A DNA stretch of 64,000 nucleotides, taken from assembly GCA_963971535.1 (NCBI GenBank), contig OZ020592.1:50301529-50365528 (forward strand). Direction: 5' to 3'. The notes below the pieces were generated by a model that did not search any database, had not been told where the DNA came from, and saw only the letters and a list, made by a program, of their open reading frames with translations. This document shows positions 33,950 to 46,840 of the stretch, one piece after another. The DNA comes from Notolepis coatsorum. Taxonomy: Eukaryota; Chordata; Actinopteri; Aulopiformes; Paralepididae. Numbering within the stretch: the first letter of the stretch is position 1; every line of letters starts with the position of its first letter. Made by a program: the position numbers and the translations under genes.

Positions 33950-35395
33950 CCCCCCCTCCCCATGCCTGGAAGGCTTCACTATAAAGCAGTGAGGAGAAGA
34001 GCCTGTATCACCACTAGCTTAACTCTAACTCCTGGCTATTACCGAGAGCTATGGGCCGGCTTTGCGTGGCATTCCACGAAACGTCACTATCAGAAATTTA
34101 ATAACTCAAAGTCTAACTTTGTTGTTGTTAATGTGCGTGACTAACCGAGCCAGATGAAAGGCACCGTCGGGAGGAATAGTCGCTTATGCCAAAATGAGAG
34201 TCACGTGTCTGTCCTTCGACTGGTTTACACAGAGAAACTAATGAAGTGAAAATGAGAAAATTGGAAATAGAGTTATCTCAATATAAGTTCAAGTAATTTC
34301 TGTTTATCTGAAGCCCTTCCGGCCCAGTGTTGGGATGCATCTCTGGCACGCTGCGTTGCTGCTGGCTTTAAAGAAGGATTATCACATGGTTCTTTCTGCA
34401 GATGCTCTGCTTCCAAACTTCTCAACAGGTAATCTTTGAGTAATCAACTCTCATCTTAATTTTTATTAAGTTGCTGATAGTCCCACAGGCAGTGAGAGCA
34501 ATGGCCTCGTAATGCTGTCTTTAATCATTCTGAGAATAAAACGTTATATCTCAGTGCTTCACGATGCAGAAGTGTGGTCGTTTAAAGGGATAATACCAGT
34601 GGGACCCACGTCATTCTTACCTCAATACAAAATTGACGTCTCGCATTACTTTTTCATCATCTTTCACCCTTTACTGAAATATTTGGGTTTGTTTCTCTTG
34701 TGCCTATTCCTCACCACCATAGGCTTCCAGTGTATCTAAAAATGTATAAAAAAAAATAAAAAAAAAGATTAATCCATGAAAAAAGTCACCACATCTGGCG
34801 AGAGCTACGGCAGGGTCAGTGTTGGTGAACCAGCGCTGCCACAGCATCAAAAGAGAATTAATCGAGAATATAGAGGAAGGACAGATACACAATAGTGAAA
34901 ATATTTGGCTTTCTGGGTCTCCCGGGCACGTCCAACACTTCCAAACGGCCTGGTTGAAATGGCCTGTCAGCCGGCACATTCTTCCTCTAAATGAGGAGAG
35001 ACCAGGGCCATATTATTGTTGGTATGACCCCCCCCCCCCCTTCTCCTTCCTGCACAGTTATGACAAAGCGTCTGACGTCTCTTTGACAGAGATAGAGGAT
35101 AACAGGCGCTTGCTAGCCCCCAGACGCTGATCTGAGGTCAGATTTGCATTCCCACAAGGAACGGTTAGGGCAGGGACCCCGCCATATGGAAATCTGATCC
35201 CAGCGCAGCGCTCGAGGCGGAGGCTGACGGACAGAGAGCAGACCCAGGGTTGCCACGGGCCACAGACTGCTCCCAGTGGGCACAGTGCTGTTATCGGCGG
35301 GAGCGCCCTCCACTTGACCCCCGCAGGACAGAGATTTATAAATAGCACTGGGGCTGTGTGTGTATGTGTATGCATATGTACCAGCACATGTGTCA
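33950..35395. other. No gene recognised; unique sequence
   Basis: Single-copy sequence of balanced composition, with a C-run at about 35029-35041. It may hold conserved non-coding elements, but nothing in the sequence proves it. Confidence 0.4.
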
Positions 35396-35401
35396 TTTGC
35401 A

Positions 35402-35406
<5 letters not shown>

Positions 35407-35451
<45 letters not shown>

Positions 35452-35569
35452 GCTCTGCGTGTGCCTGTCTACCAGCACAAACCGTATGTGTGCATGTGTG
35501 TCATTTGTGTGTGTGTATTTGAGTGTGTGTGTGTGTGTGTGTGTGTGCGTGTGTGTGTGTGTGTGCGTG
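35407..35569. repeat. Two (GT)n microsatellites
   Basis: 35407-35449 and 35523-35569, separated by degenerate GT-rich sequence. Confidence 0.96.
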
Positions 35570-36259
35570 CCAGGGGCAAGCCTGTTATCTGCACCATGAA
35601 GCATTCATCAGGAATGACATTTTTTGCCGGTCCGTGTTCAAACCAAACACATCGTTACATGCGCTATCTCCACTCCGTAGGACGCTGAGAGGCTTGACTT
35701 ATGCAACCTGTCAGTAAGAAATTACACTATCGTCACGCCACCCCGATTGATTCGGTACGTTGGCGTTTTTATTATTTTTCCTGCGATAGGTAATTTGGTC
35801 AGACAAACCTTTCTTTCTTTCTTTCCACCGACACCCAAAAGCTGAAACAACAAAGGAGCACCAACAGCTACAGGGTCATGCTTGCTTTTAACACCCCTGG
35901 GACACGCGGTGGGTTCTGATCAAATGTTGTTCTAGGGTCCCGATAGCATAAAAAAAAAGATGTCTGTGCATACGTGTGTGTGTGTGTGTGCACATGCGTG
36001 CACCTCTGCAACCGAGGTGGTTTTGGGAACTTGTATTAGTATCTTGATTGAAGGTAATTGGATAAACTAAAGCGGATGCTGTTTACTCAGCTAATAGGAT
36101 CGCGAATCACAGAGAAACCGTTGTCCTTACCTCATTGGTTAAGACTCAGTAAGTTTTCAGGCCCTGGAGGCAGCTGGCTGGTGGGGGGGTAGACAGACTA
36201 TGGACTGGGAGGTGATCGTTTTACAACCTGCCTGGTTCCGGATACATTTTTGCCTATAT

Positions 36260-36450
36260 GGTCTTTCACCAAGTTTGTTTCAAGTTTGTTTATTATTTGT
36301 CACAATAAAATACATGTACTTTACGGTGAAATGCTTGGTTCTGTATGAGCCCCTGAGAGTGTGCTTCATACAGTAAAAAAAAAGTAAGTAAAAAAGTAAG
36401 TAAAAGAGGAATATACTATATACAATACAATATACAATCTAAAGTACAGT
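36260..36450 (-). mobile_element. LINE 3' UTR fragment, antisense
   Basis: The tail unit CAAGTTTGTTTCAAGTTTG, TTTGTCACAATAAAATACAT and GGTGAAATGCTTGG is the reverse of a CR1/Rex-like LINE 3' end (compare the (CTTGAA)n tail at 7362 and GTGACAATAAAATAATCAG at 43225). There is no coding part. Confidence 0.6.
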
Positions 36451-37080
36451 GAGTAAAAATTCGACATGGGGAGTTTATATGGTTCCACTTATTCCACTAT
36501 GGTTCCGCCATTGGATCTTTACTCATAGCTACTGCAGTACCCATATGCCCTGGCATCTGAAGATCAGTCTCGAGCGAACACTGTGGAGCGGAGAGGATGT
36601 CGTTACGAAACCAAAATAGTCAAAGCGACAGACAAGATACAGTATTGGAATTATATACTCGTATATTACCTGACTTGATCTTTTTAAGGTTTTATTCATG
36701 ACTACAACGAAACCGGAGATGGCGTCGAATGCCCCGAAAACAAACGACAATGTCATGGAAGTCGAAGATTGGCGAGCTTATCTTTATTTACAAGGGCTGT
36801 AGTAGTCTAGTTACCATGGAAATGAGTAAAGATTACGATATAAAACACATGTTCTCAAAGATTAAGTTAAAACATTTACCGTTATTGGTTGTAACAGTAT
36901 AAGAAGTAAATCATCTTTACCTCTGTCAAAGATTATGAACCTACAATACGGTTTGGCTGTAATACTTAATTTTGATTTTCAATGGGTGGCTACAATGGGG
37001 GGAAAATCACAAGTGGAACCTCACTCCCCAGGTCTCTAACAAGGGCCGCCCCCACAGAAAAGCCACGTCCATTTCAAATG
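36451..37080. other. No gene seen
   Basis: Single-copy sequence. Short minus-strand frames lack motifs. Confidence 0.45.
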
Positions 37081-37082
37081 TG

Positions 37083-37162
37083 AGGGTCAGGCCCTAGTCG
37101 ACCGGTTAACGGCGTCACCTGTGGTGGGGGTGAACCGGGTTTGATTCCCGGCTGCCCTGTTA
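37083..37162 (+). other. tRNA-like sequence, probably a degenerate SINE head
   Basis: TAGTCGACCGGTTAACGGCG resembles a box A/D-arm region and GGGTTTGATTCCC resembles box B with one change. The acceptor stem ends do not pair well and no clear anticodon arm was drawn, so this is not called a functional tRNA. It is followed by TTGGTGTCAGAAGTGGG, a wording also common downstream of LTR primer sites, so an LTR element is an alternative. Confidence 0.4.
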
Positions 37163-37723
37163 ATCCGCTACATTGGTGTCAGAAGTGGGCTGGCGGGAGC
37201 GTGAGGCCATCAGAAGCATGTGTGCCCAAGTGGTGCGAGGGAGCCGGTATGCTGAAGCGCGGGGATGTGTTTCTCGATGGAGGGGGGGTAGTGTAACGAC
37301 CACAGAGGCCTAGACTCAATAACCCTTGGCTAACGGGTCAGACTGGTCAGCACTGTGGTCGGCTGCCCCCAAATTCGCTACAATAGCATGATCGTGGAAA
37401 TAACACGTGAAATGTTCCCAAAGCACGAAGGAAACAAATCAACTCATTTAGATTAATTTGCGTTTTCAACATACATTTTATTTATTCAGATGACAACAGG
37501 CTTCCAATTGTGGGAACGGTTTAAATGGACTTAACTATGTTTCTAATGCCATGTATCGCTCCAAAGAAGCTTTTTTTGCACCCTATTAAATATCTTTTGA
37601 AAGACGATCAGTGTGCTCCAGTGCCTTCATGTGGGCTTTTCTGAGGACGACGGTGGCTGGGGGACCAGCTCCCACATGTAATTTCTATGATCTAATACAG
37701 TTTAATCAATATTCCTAAGTAGT

Positions 37724-37810
37724 GACAGAGATGTCGCTCGTGCTAGTTTCAAGTTTCAAGTTTTTGAAAGAAACTTGAAACTTGAAACTAGCACGAGCGA
37801 CATCTCTGTC
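37724..37810. repeat. Perfect hairpin: 40-bp arms, 7-nt loop
   Basis: 37724-37763 is the exact reverse complement of 37771-37810. The loop is TTGAAAG. Arms begin with GACAGAGATGTCGCTCG and contain CAAGTTTCAAGTTT next to the loop. Matching stops sharply at both outer ends. No transposon ends are recognised. Confidence 0.95.
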
Positions 37811-37837
37811 AAAGCCAGAGTCCACGGGACCGAGCCT

Positions 37838-38080
37838 TTAATCCGTGATGTCATCAAACGACACTTCCCGGAGATGCTCCACCGACGGTGGGTAGAAGGT
37901 CGACTGTGGATGCTGATGTAAATGTTTGTTTGATCTTTTCCACCTCAACGAACTCCGCCTCATTGTACCGCTGACAGTTGTGTGAAGCATATTGCTAGCC
38001 TTCCCAGAATCCCCGGGAGAATCGCCCCGGGCGCTAACACGGCGCACGTCTCCTATGACTCGCTCGTGGAGCGGCTCCAG
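37838..38080 (-). CDS. Weak candidate: GC-rich open frame on the minus strand
   Basis: The minus-strand frame reads LEPLHERVIGDVRRVSARGD and ends NKHLHQHPQSTFYPP...SFDDITD, stop. It extends upstream of its first Met, so it could be a terminal exon. It is richer in GC and CpG than its surroundings. The perfect hairpin lies 28 bases past the stop in this orientation. No family is recognised and chance is quite possible. Confidence 0.2.
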   Translation of the reverse strand: MEPLHERVIGDVRRVSARGDSPGDSGKASNMLHTTVSGTMRRSSLRWKRSNKHLHQHPQSTFYPPSVEHLREVSFDDITD

Positions 38081-38099
38081 GTCTATATCTCAACGATCG

Positions 38100-38720
38100 C
38101 CCGTTTTAAGAGTCTCAATTCCAACGTTTAGGAGATACATGTCTAGAAGGTTCTAGAATGAATTGTCGAAGATCAGAGGAATGACTGTGAGGTCTGTTTC
38201 AGGGCAGATTTGTTGTATTAATCCAAGGTGCGGGTCATGTCCCATACAAATATAGATAAATTATGTGTGCACAGAGCTTGTCACTACTGGTATGTTTCAG
38301 TGATTCTATTCATGTAATCCGTCCCGTATGATACAATATTATCCCGACGTGCTTCTCTAGTAATGAAAATGAAGTGTACTTAAACGACATCCTAATAGTA
38401 AGAGTTGGTAACAGTAAAAAAGAGAGATGCATTTATAACAAAGAACACACAATTAAACATTATACATGTACACACACACACACACACATACACACACACG
38501 TATCGTCTCAGCCATGATCACATCTGACTCAGTGCGTGAGACTTCAGGCTTGAGATAGATAGTGTGTCACAGCAACCAGAGGTGTCATTTGGTGTAGGAT
38601 GATGTCACTGGCTGCCTGTCCGCTGAGCTGTGGACCTGCGCCATGTTCACAGGCTAAACAACTCTCAGGCTCCACACTAGTCAGGGGGGGGGTGATATAG
38701 AGTAAAGGGGAAAAGAGGAG
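38100..38720. other. No gene seen; short (AC)n near 38469-38500
   Basis: Single-copy sequence with one small microsatellite. Confidence 0.5.
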
Positions 38721-38723
38721 AGA

Positions 38724-38841
<118 letters not shown>

Positions 38842-39019
38842 GACATACAGACACACATGTTATGAAGTTCTCTGCAAGGAAAGTCTTCACGGTTGCCTCC
38901 TTTGTCCACTGGTCAAACTGAGATACATCTGGACAGCTTAGATACACTCTGAGATCTTCTTTCTGTAATATCAATACTGGCCAAAATTGTGATTGATTGT
39001 GAGTGATTACAGTCACCCC

Positions 39020-39021
<2 letters not shown>

Positions 39022-39052
<31 letters not shown>

Positions 39053-39077
39053 CGTGTGTGTGTTGTGTGTGTGTGTT
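39022..39077. repeat. (GT)n microsatellite
   Basis: An interrupted GT tract. Confidence 0.95.
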
Positions 39078-39207
39078 TCAGTAGTAGTCCAGAGCTGCTG
39101 TTTGACCCACAGCACCAACACACATATTCATGCCATACTGTTCTGTCCAGACCAGGCACTCTGATAATTACAGCAGTCTAGGCTCAGGTCCAGACTACAT
39201 ACATATA

Positions 39208-39408
<201 letters not shown>

Positions 39409-39530
39409 ATATGTACACACACACACCCACACAACCACATAAACAAACAAACACACAGATATGTACACATACACACACAAACACACACAGACATGTACAT
39501 GTACACATATACAGACACACAGGTGCACAC

Positions 39531-40010
39531 ACACCAGCCATGTCCTCGATCTCACTGCGAAGGGAGACACTGTGCTGACAATGAGGGCTTTCTCTCACTG
39601 CATACTTCACACAGGCCTGCAGACCGTCCACACAGACCCGCTACCGCCTCCCTCATGCCACAGGTGTTCGTAGATCTTGACTGACAGCCGGGGGGGATGT
39701 TTCGTTTTCTCGACATGTCCGAAAAGGTCAATTTGTTAGATAAACAACACTTGGAATGGGGACAGCGTCTAAGCGCCTAAGCGGTAGATAGTGAACCGGA
39801 GAAACTGAATTCAGACACATGTAGTAGTTGGTTGTGGTATCTCATCGTTATCTGTGTCTAATCGTGCCATTAGTGAGGCAGATAACAGGAGTCTTGTGTT
39901 TTTCTTTCTCTGGCTTCTGAGTGTTTATCCCCCTTCACTCGCTGTGGGAAAAGCTGAGGCGTCCGTCTTTCATCTCTCGTTAGAAATCCTGTCCGGACAA
40001 AAAAATAAAA
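39531..40010. other. No gene seen
   Basis: Unique sequence between the (AC)n tract and the (TGAG)n array. Confidence 0.5.
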
Positions 40011-40011
40011 G

Positions 40012-40187
40012 GTGAGTGAGTGAGTGAGTGAGTGAGTGAGTGAGTGAGTGAGTGAGTGAGTGAGTGAGTGAGTGAGTGAGTGAGTGAGTGAGTGAGTGAG
40101 TGAGTGAGTGAGTGAGTGAGTGAGTGAGTGAGTGAGTGAGTAAGTAAGTGAGTGAGTGAGTGAGTGAGTGAGTGAGTGAGTGAGTGA
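40012..40187. repeat. (TGAG)n microsatellite, left block
   Basis: About 176 bases with two TAAG variants near 40140. It adjoins the 5' end of a LINE B copy, and the same repeat resumes at 41821. Confidence 0.97.
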
Positions 40188-41820
40188 GCAGGGACACATA
40201 CCCAAAGACTTCAAAATTGCGAGAGTAACCCCCCTGCACAAAAAAGGCAGCAAATTGGACCCAGGCAACTACCGCCCTGTTTCTATTCTTACCTCCATCT
40301 CGAAAGTCATGGAAAAAATAGTATACGAACAGGTAGAAAAGTACCTTGCGGAAAGAAATCCTACCTGGAGGGGAGAGAACAGATGGTGGAGGTAAACGGT
40401 ACTCTATCCCCCCCCCCCTCCCAGTGAGCTGTGGTGTTCCACAAGGAAGCATACTAGGACCATTACTGTTCCTAATATATGCAAATGACATGTCGTCAGC
40501 TTGCGACTGCAACTTGTTCCTGTTCGCGGATGACTCAGCCCTGATGGTCTCTGACAAGAACAAGTTACAGGTTGAAAAAACCCTCAGCTCGGAACTCGGC
40601 AGAATCTGCACCTGGCTCGCTGATAACAAACTATCATTACACCTGGGTAAAACAGAGTCCATTCTCTTCGGTTCAAGTAACAAACTCAGCAAGACCGACG
40701 GCTTCTCAGTTACAGTGGGTGAAAATATTGTCACAAGGAAAGATGAAATTACATACCTGGGTTCCATCCTAGAGGCAAATCTTTCCTGTGACAAAATGGC
40801 ATCCAATGTAATAAAAAAAGTCAACCAAAGAACTAGATTCTTGTACCGGATCTCCTCTCTGGTAAACAAGAATACCCTGAAGACTCTGGCAGGAGCACTC
40901 ATTCAAGGGTACTACAACTATGCTTGCACCACATGGTACCAAAGCACCTCAAAGGTGCTAAAAACAAAATTACAAACATCTCAAAACTAACTGGTCAGAC
41001 TACTGCTTGACCTTACTCCAAGAACCCACCTCACCCCTGCCCACTTTGACAACCTGGGATGGCTTAGAGTAGACGACAGAGTACAGCAACTTGCAATGGG
41101 CCTGGTCTACAAGATACACTACACCACTAAGGTACCCATGTACATGTCAAAATACTTCGCAAAGGTCAGTGAATACCACGACCACAACACCAGAGGGAGC
41201 TCCACAAATCATGTTAAACCCAGATTCGGTTCAAACAAGGGACTAAACACGTTTTTCGCAATTATGCCACATAAATGTGGAATGCCCTACCCACAGCTGT
41301 AAAGGAATGTCAATCACTACCCACCTTCAAAACCACTCTCAAAGAGCACCTACAGGAGACTGCAATTCGTAACTGGCCCCTGTAAATGTCCAAACCCAAC
41401 CCCCTCCAATGTACAATTCCCCACCCCGCCTACCCAACCCCCCCCACACCCAACCACCTCTCCAATGTACAGTTACACCCCCCCCCCCCACCCCACCTAC
41501 CCACCCCCCTACCCAACCTCCTCCAATGTACAGTTTCTTCCCCCTCAAATGTATATACTCTCTTTTTAGACTCTTTTTGTACTCATAAACAGTACTGTAT
41601 ATTTGTAGATCTGGTATGTCATAAATGTCTAGATGCAACAGTACTGTCTACCTATATGTCATGTATGTCATTTATGTTATGATGAATTGAAAATGGGGGA
41701 CCCTGATGTAAGTCTTTCTCTGGTCTGCATCCCCTTAGCAATTGTGTGTATTGAGCTGTACTGTATTGTACCCATTCTGCAATCTGTTAATAAAAATGTC
41801 AATCAATCAATCAATCAATC
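40188..41820 (+). mobile_element. LINE family B copy inside a (TGAG)n array
   Basis: A 5'-truncated non-LTR retrotransposon ending in AATCTGTTAATAAA and a short (CAAT)n tail. Flanking sequence on both sides is (TGAG)n, so it inserted into, or duplicated, that microsatellite. The 3' UTR contains C-rich tracts (41435-41530) and AATGTACAG motifs typical of all family B tails in this window. Confidence 0.88.
40195..41300 (+). pseudogene. LINE B reverse transcriptase, internally deleted
   Basis: It starts with IPKDFKIARVTPLHKKGSK and NYRPVSILTSISKVMEKIV, and then VEKYLAERN. The next recognisable piece, in another frame at 40358-40410, reads SYLEGREQMVEVNGTLS. The segment between, which should carry catalytic motif A, is therefore deleted. 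CGVPQGSILGPLLFLIYAND (motif B) and LFLFADDSALMV (motif C, FADD) follow. The C-terminal domain continues with DEITYLGSILEANLSCDKMA, a stop at 40988 (TSQN, stop, LVRLL), and YHDHNTRGSSTNHVKP. Loss of the motif A aspartate means no polymerase activity. Confidence 0.88.
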
Positions 41821-41930
41821 AGTGAGTGAGTGAGTGAGTGAGTGAGTGAGTGAGTGAGTGAGTGAGTGAGTGAGTGAGTGAGTGAGTGAGTGAGTGAGTG
41901 AGTGAGTGAGTGAGTGAGTGAGTGAGTGAG
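41821..41930. repeat. (TGAG)n microsatellite, right block
   Basis: About 110 bases that directly continue from the (CAAT)n tail of the LINE B copy. Confidence 0.97.
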
Positions 41931-41934
41931 TTAC

Positions 41935-42840
41935 TGACACTGCCAGCCATAGAGGTGTGTTTTGCATGTAAAAATAGGTAATCTGATGTGTTTCACTATA
42001 GGTACTCAAGATAAAATTGTTATCTTGCATAGAAAGATACTCTCTGCCAGGCCGATACGTCAATTAAAATGTCACGTGAAGTGTTACAGTATGAGCACTA
42101 CTAATTGTACACATTAATTTCACATGAATTTGGATGTGAAATATGAAAATCAATATCGCAAGAGGCTGAAGTAAAGCAGTATATACAACAGGACATTTTG
42201 AGTAACGTACTGTGGGATTTTGGCGCCGACCCATTCGGCTGCGTGATGATGGCGGCTCTTATCGCCCCTGTCCGTTAAGAGACGGGAACACTCATAGCCT
42301 GTGGGATGGCTGCCTGGAATTCTTTGGAAAGGCGTCCTATTGGCCCATGGCCTTACAGGTCACAGGTCGTGATGGACACTGGTCAAATAACAGACAGACA
42401 GCAGACTGGACAGCAAAGGCTTCAGCCTCCCATGTCTGGCTAGATAATCAGTAAAAATAAGAGGAACATCCAGTTGAGGTTCAGAGGTCGAGTGCCGTAC
42501 TGATTAAGTGTCTTGAGTCATGACCTCAGTGCCGTAATAACCAGTGACGAATATTACTCAAAGGCAAACCTAACATCAAGCACACTGATTGGTGATTTGT
42601 TGGAGAGATTAATTAGCTTGAATCTTCCAATAGCGTACACCCATAAGACTAGGGCGATAAGCCCAAAATATCAAGAGTTTTTGACGGTATAGTTCTCCAG
42701 TACAAATTATAATGCGATATGACATCCTTTTCACATCTTTATCATGTAATACAATTGTGGTGGTCCCATGTCATTCAAAATGGGTCTATTTTTATTTAAG
42801 TTTTTTTAACCATTTTTATTAAACTTGTATTTAAGCTTTT
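41935..42840. other. No gene seen
   Basis: Unique sequence. An 80-codon frame at 42212-42454 has no recognised motif. Confidence 0.45.
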
Positions 42841-42844
42841 TAAT

Positions 42845-43265
42845 AAGAAAGACCCCAGTCACCCAAACCACAAACTGTTTGAGCTCATGCCATCTGGCAG
42901 ACGGTGCCGCAGTCTCAGGTCCACGTCCAGAAGAACACTGAACAGACTACTGACGGATACACTCTGAATTGTCACATAAGCATACACACAAAAGCACTTT
43001 ACAGTAAGTGACTTACACACCACACAAGTACACTTATTACACACACTCCTGCTATTTACACTATAGAATCATTTCTCCTTATTTATTTATCCACTGTTTT
43101 CTTTTACCTTGTATTGTATAGTTTGTTGTATATTGTTGTCTACAAATCTACTATGGTTGAGGTGCCGGGAAAAACAAGCATCTCACGTTTTTCTGAATGT
43201 ACAGTATGTACATTTAAAAACGCTGTGACAATAAAATAATCAGAATCTGAATACTACTACTACTA
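42845..43265 (+). mobile_element. LINE A-like 3' end fragment
   Basis: Coding remnant KKDPSHPNHKLFELMPSGRR and SLRSTSRRTLNRL corresponds to the C-terminus seen at 6790-6920 and 59690-59820. The 3' UTR has GGGAAAAACAAGCATCTCAC and ends GTGACAATAAAATAATCAG followed by a short (TAC)n tail. It is 5' truncated by more than 90 percent. Confidence 0.7.
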
Positions 43266-43269
43266 AGGA

Positions 43270-45675
43270 ATCCTTTTTAGATTAACTTAAAAATATACAG
43301 TGTGTATATATTATTTTAAGATATGTATCGTGGACCATATATCGTTATCCAGTGTGGATTCCCTGACGGTATACCTCGGTATATGAAGCCTCCAGCCCTC
43401 ACACAAATATTATCTGATGCCTAATACTTTCTCTTTCGGACCCCCTCCCTCTAGAGCTCTTAATTTGATACGGATACATCTGACACTAGTTGGTATCATT
43501 AGCCACAGCCTACATCCAACAAACGCAAAACCCTGATCCAAACACCAGATCCCACGCCTGAGCCCTCTTCGTTTTTAATGAAATTTCCACGGGCAGGTGT
43601 GTTGAAAAGGATGGACAATGTACATAAACAGAGACATTATCAAAATCGCATTGCCGTCCAAAGCCTTAATTATAGAACACCTGTGATGAACAATCCATGC
43701 TCCTGCCCCCCTCCCCCCTGATAGATTCTCCATAGTATTGGCTTGGGCTTGATCTCAATATAAAAGTTGGTATTATGTTGTTTTCGCTTCGACAGATATT
43801 CCCATAGCTTCTGGTATGTCAGTTGAAACCCTTAAAAAATATGACCCTCTGCGCCATGTTATGTTTGGCCTTTGCGATAGGCAGCATTTGAGAGACAGTC
43901 GAGAGGCAACATTTGATGGATTCTGTGCTTCCACACTTTAATGAAGAACACATCCAGCGGACTGGGGCTCTGGCCCAGGCAACAAAGCGCAGAGTAGAGG
44001 CTTATCAACCACAGCACCGCTCTCACTCTGCCTTACGGTAGATCACTGTAGCAGGCTACGCAGAGTACGCCGTGAGCCAAAAGATCATCATGGTTCTCTT
44101 GGTCCAGTGGTCAGATGGGCTTTAATCCCAATGGTTATGTTATTGGTTGATTAGAGGCAATGGAACTTGGGAGCAATGAAAGCAACCGTCTGGCTGCCAA
44201 TTTGGGCCAAGCCTAACCCTCCTCAGTCATTTCAACACAGGGCGGCTCGGTGAAAAGTGGCTTGCCATGTCAAATAGCTATAATTGCAGTGACAAGAGCC
44301 TCTAAAACCTTTTCTTTCATAAAGAGAGTTGCATAATGTATTCACTTTTGCTTTTGGCTTAAAACATACAATACAGAAAACGAAACAAACAAAAAAAAGT
44401 GCATTTTTGATAAAGCAGCTTATTTTTTTTGTTTTAATTTCTAGCACCTGTTGGAAGTTTGCCGCTGAGAAAATCAAAGCATGCACCTTTAAAAAGAAAA
44501 AAAAATAGATAGTTTAGCCAGACTTGTCAAAGTCTCTGGGTGGGACAATTTTGATCAAACATGCTCCCATAATGAGATTTGGAAACCATAAAATTAACTA
44601 CATCATGCTTTATGGAATTATGGAACCTCTTAAATGGTGAGATTAAATCACGCTAAAATACACACAATAAATCACGCGATGATGACACGCGCATGATCAC
44701 ACCGGTCACGTCCACTCGCCTGTCCGCCTGTCCATATGAATCCCTCGGACCCCCCAACTGTTTGTGGTTTATTCCCGCTCTGAAACAGAGTGTTGTGCTC
44801 TCTCTTCCTGGACTCGTCCCAGCGTGTGGTTCTCTCATCCGCAACACAGTACTATAATCGCAACCATGTGCCTCCCGTTCAAATTAACATGTGGTTCTAA
44901 CTCCCCCCCCCCTCTATTTTGACGAATACATACCTAGGTTGCTGACTAGTAAAACCGTAAAATGAATTCTTCTATTTTTATTGCTCGCAGCGCGCGAGCG
45001 TCGGTTCGGGAGGGCAAGGTGGAGCATGGCTGAGAGAATGATTTCACCTTGCATGCAACCGCAGCCGCCGCCGCCGCAACCCGCCTCGGTTATTGTGCAC
45101 CTTGATACGCGACCGGGATCACAATCATCAGGAGCAGGCCTTCATGCACCTCATGCCGAGCTCCAGCTGGGGCTGTTCTCATGCGGCGCTATTAAGAAAC
45201 GCGCTGATGAATGACTCCAACGATTTACTTTTAATGCAATGTTTTGAAGTTTGTTCTGTTTATTACACGTCACCACCCACTTGTCACATAGTTAAACAAA
45301 ATAATAATAATCCTTTATATTGGTACAATAGGAGAGGTGCCGTTGAGCTACCACTAGTACTAACACTATTTTAACCCAAGCGGATCGCCAACATTCTGGC
45401 GATGTGTAATAACCAATGGGCTCTTTTAAAGGTGGTGCTGGTATTGAGTATTGAACCGTATGAGATGTATATAAAAGAAAAAGAAAAATACCCGCAATGG
45501 CGTACGATATGAGAGGGTTTTAACAGAATAGAAAGCATTTGTTGAATGTGTTCTTCTAAGATACAAAGAAGTTGGCCTGGAAATTGTCTAACGTGTACCA
45601 TTCACTCTCTCACTCAAACACCATTCACATAAATGCCACGCATATCATCGATATCTGTGAATGATCCAGTGGCGT
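43270..45675. other. No gene recognised; unique sequence
   Basis: About 2.4 kb of single-copy sequence. A GC-rich piece at 44980-45215 follows an acceptor-like TTTTATTGCTCGCAG and has a 77-codon frame, but nothing supports it as an exon beyond this. Confidence 0.35.
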
Positions 45676-45679
45676 GACG

Positions 45680-45817
<138 letters not shown>

Positions 45818-45829
45818 TTCCTTCCCTCT

Positions 45830-46840
45830 CTCAGGTTTGGGAATGTGAGCCAGTCCAGCTCCTGTATTTGGTTCTGAAAGCTAGAGATCAAGAAGTGTAT
45901 ATTATGTTACTGTTTTCATTCCTACTGGAGAGGATTTCTCCTCTTTGGTAAAAGAAAGAAATCCACCGTCCCAGAGCTCTTGGATCCACAGTACAACACC
46001 TGGAAAAAGAAACTCTCCTGTTAATCCCGGCCGCCTTAAGAAGCTGTGGTTTTTTTTTTTAAGCGCTCCTGCTTCCAAACCACATGCGAGGCGGCACAGC
46101 GGCTGGAGAGCTGGAGAGCTGGAGAGCCCTTTGTTTCAGGAGAACTCTGCAGGTTATTTTCAGGTCACTGTGGCCGAGTGGTTTTCTTAATTGAATTTCT
46201 AAGCATTTTGTTTAATATGTCACCGTTAACGGGGGCTCTAAAAATAGGCCGCGGTGGATGCGATGACCTAATCTTTTCCGGCTAAAGTGGCAGCGTTTTG
46301 GAGAGACAGGTAATCCTGGACTGGTCTTTATCTGTCCCCGATGAACAGCTGACCGAGGAACAATTACCAAACACTGCAGATTAGATCAGTGTCTCAATGT
46401 TGTTCTTAATGCAAGAGCATTAAATCATGCGCTATCGCAGTGATTAGTGGCTCCTCTGAGAATATACTACATACTGTATACCCAAATACACTGTAGTCTC
46501 TCTGTCTCTCTCTCGCTCTCTTTACGTGCATAAGTGTGTGCGTGTATTTATGTGAGTGAATGTGTGTGTGCAAAAATGCACACCTGCTGTAATGAACGTA
46601 GGTATGTCTGCGATGATAGATGATTCTTAGGGAGCAAATTCTCCTTTTAATTCCTGTTGGCAAAGGCACTATAATAACTTTCAAATAAGCTGAAATCCAC
46701 TCTGAACGACTTGAGTCCTCCTCTCAAACGCTAAGCAGACAACAACTGGACCAAGCAGACATGAGTGTCCAGCTGTGGAACAAGCTACGCCACTGAGTTA
46801 CACACAAGCACTTTGCATCTGGATAGTCGCATCTGCAATC
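45830..46840. other. No gene seen
   Basis: Unique sequence with a short CTGGAGAG repeat near 46100-46125. Confidence 0.45.

Noticed and set aside
37083..37162. Functional tRNA gene
   Set aside because: Box B is altered, acceptor ends do not pair convincingly and no clear anticodon arm was found; a SINE head or LTR leader relic is more likely.
44981..45214. GC-rich 77-codon frame after an acceptor-like site
   Set aside because: Low-complexity Pro/Gln, no donor or partner exon found; suggestive only.
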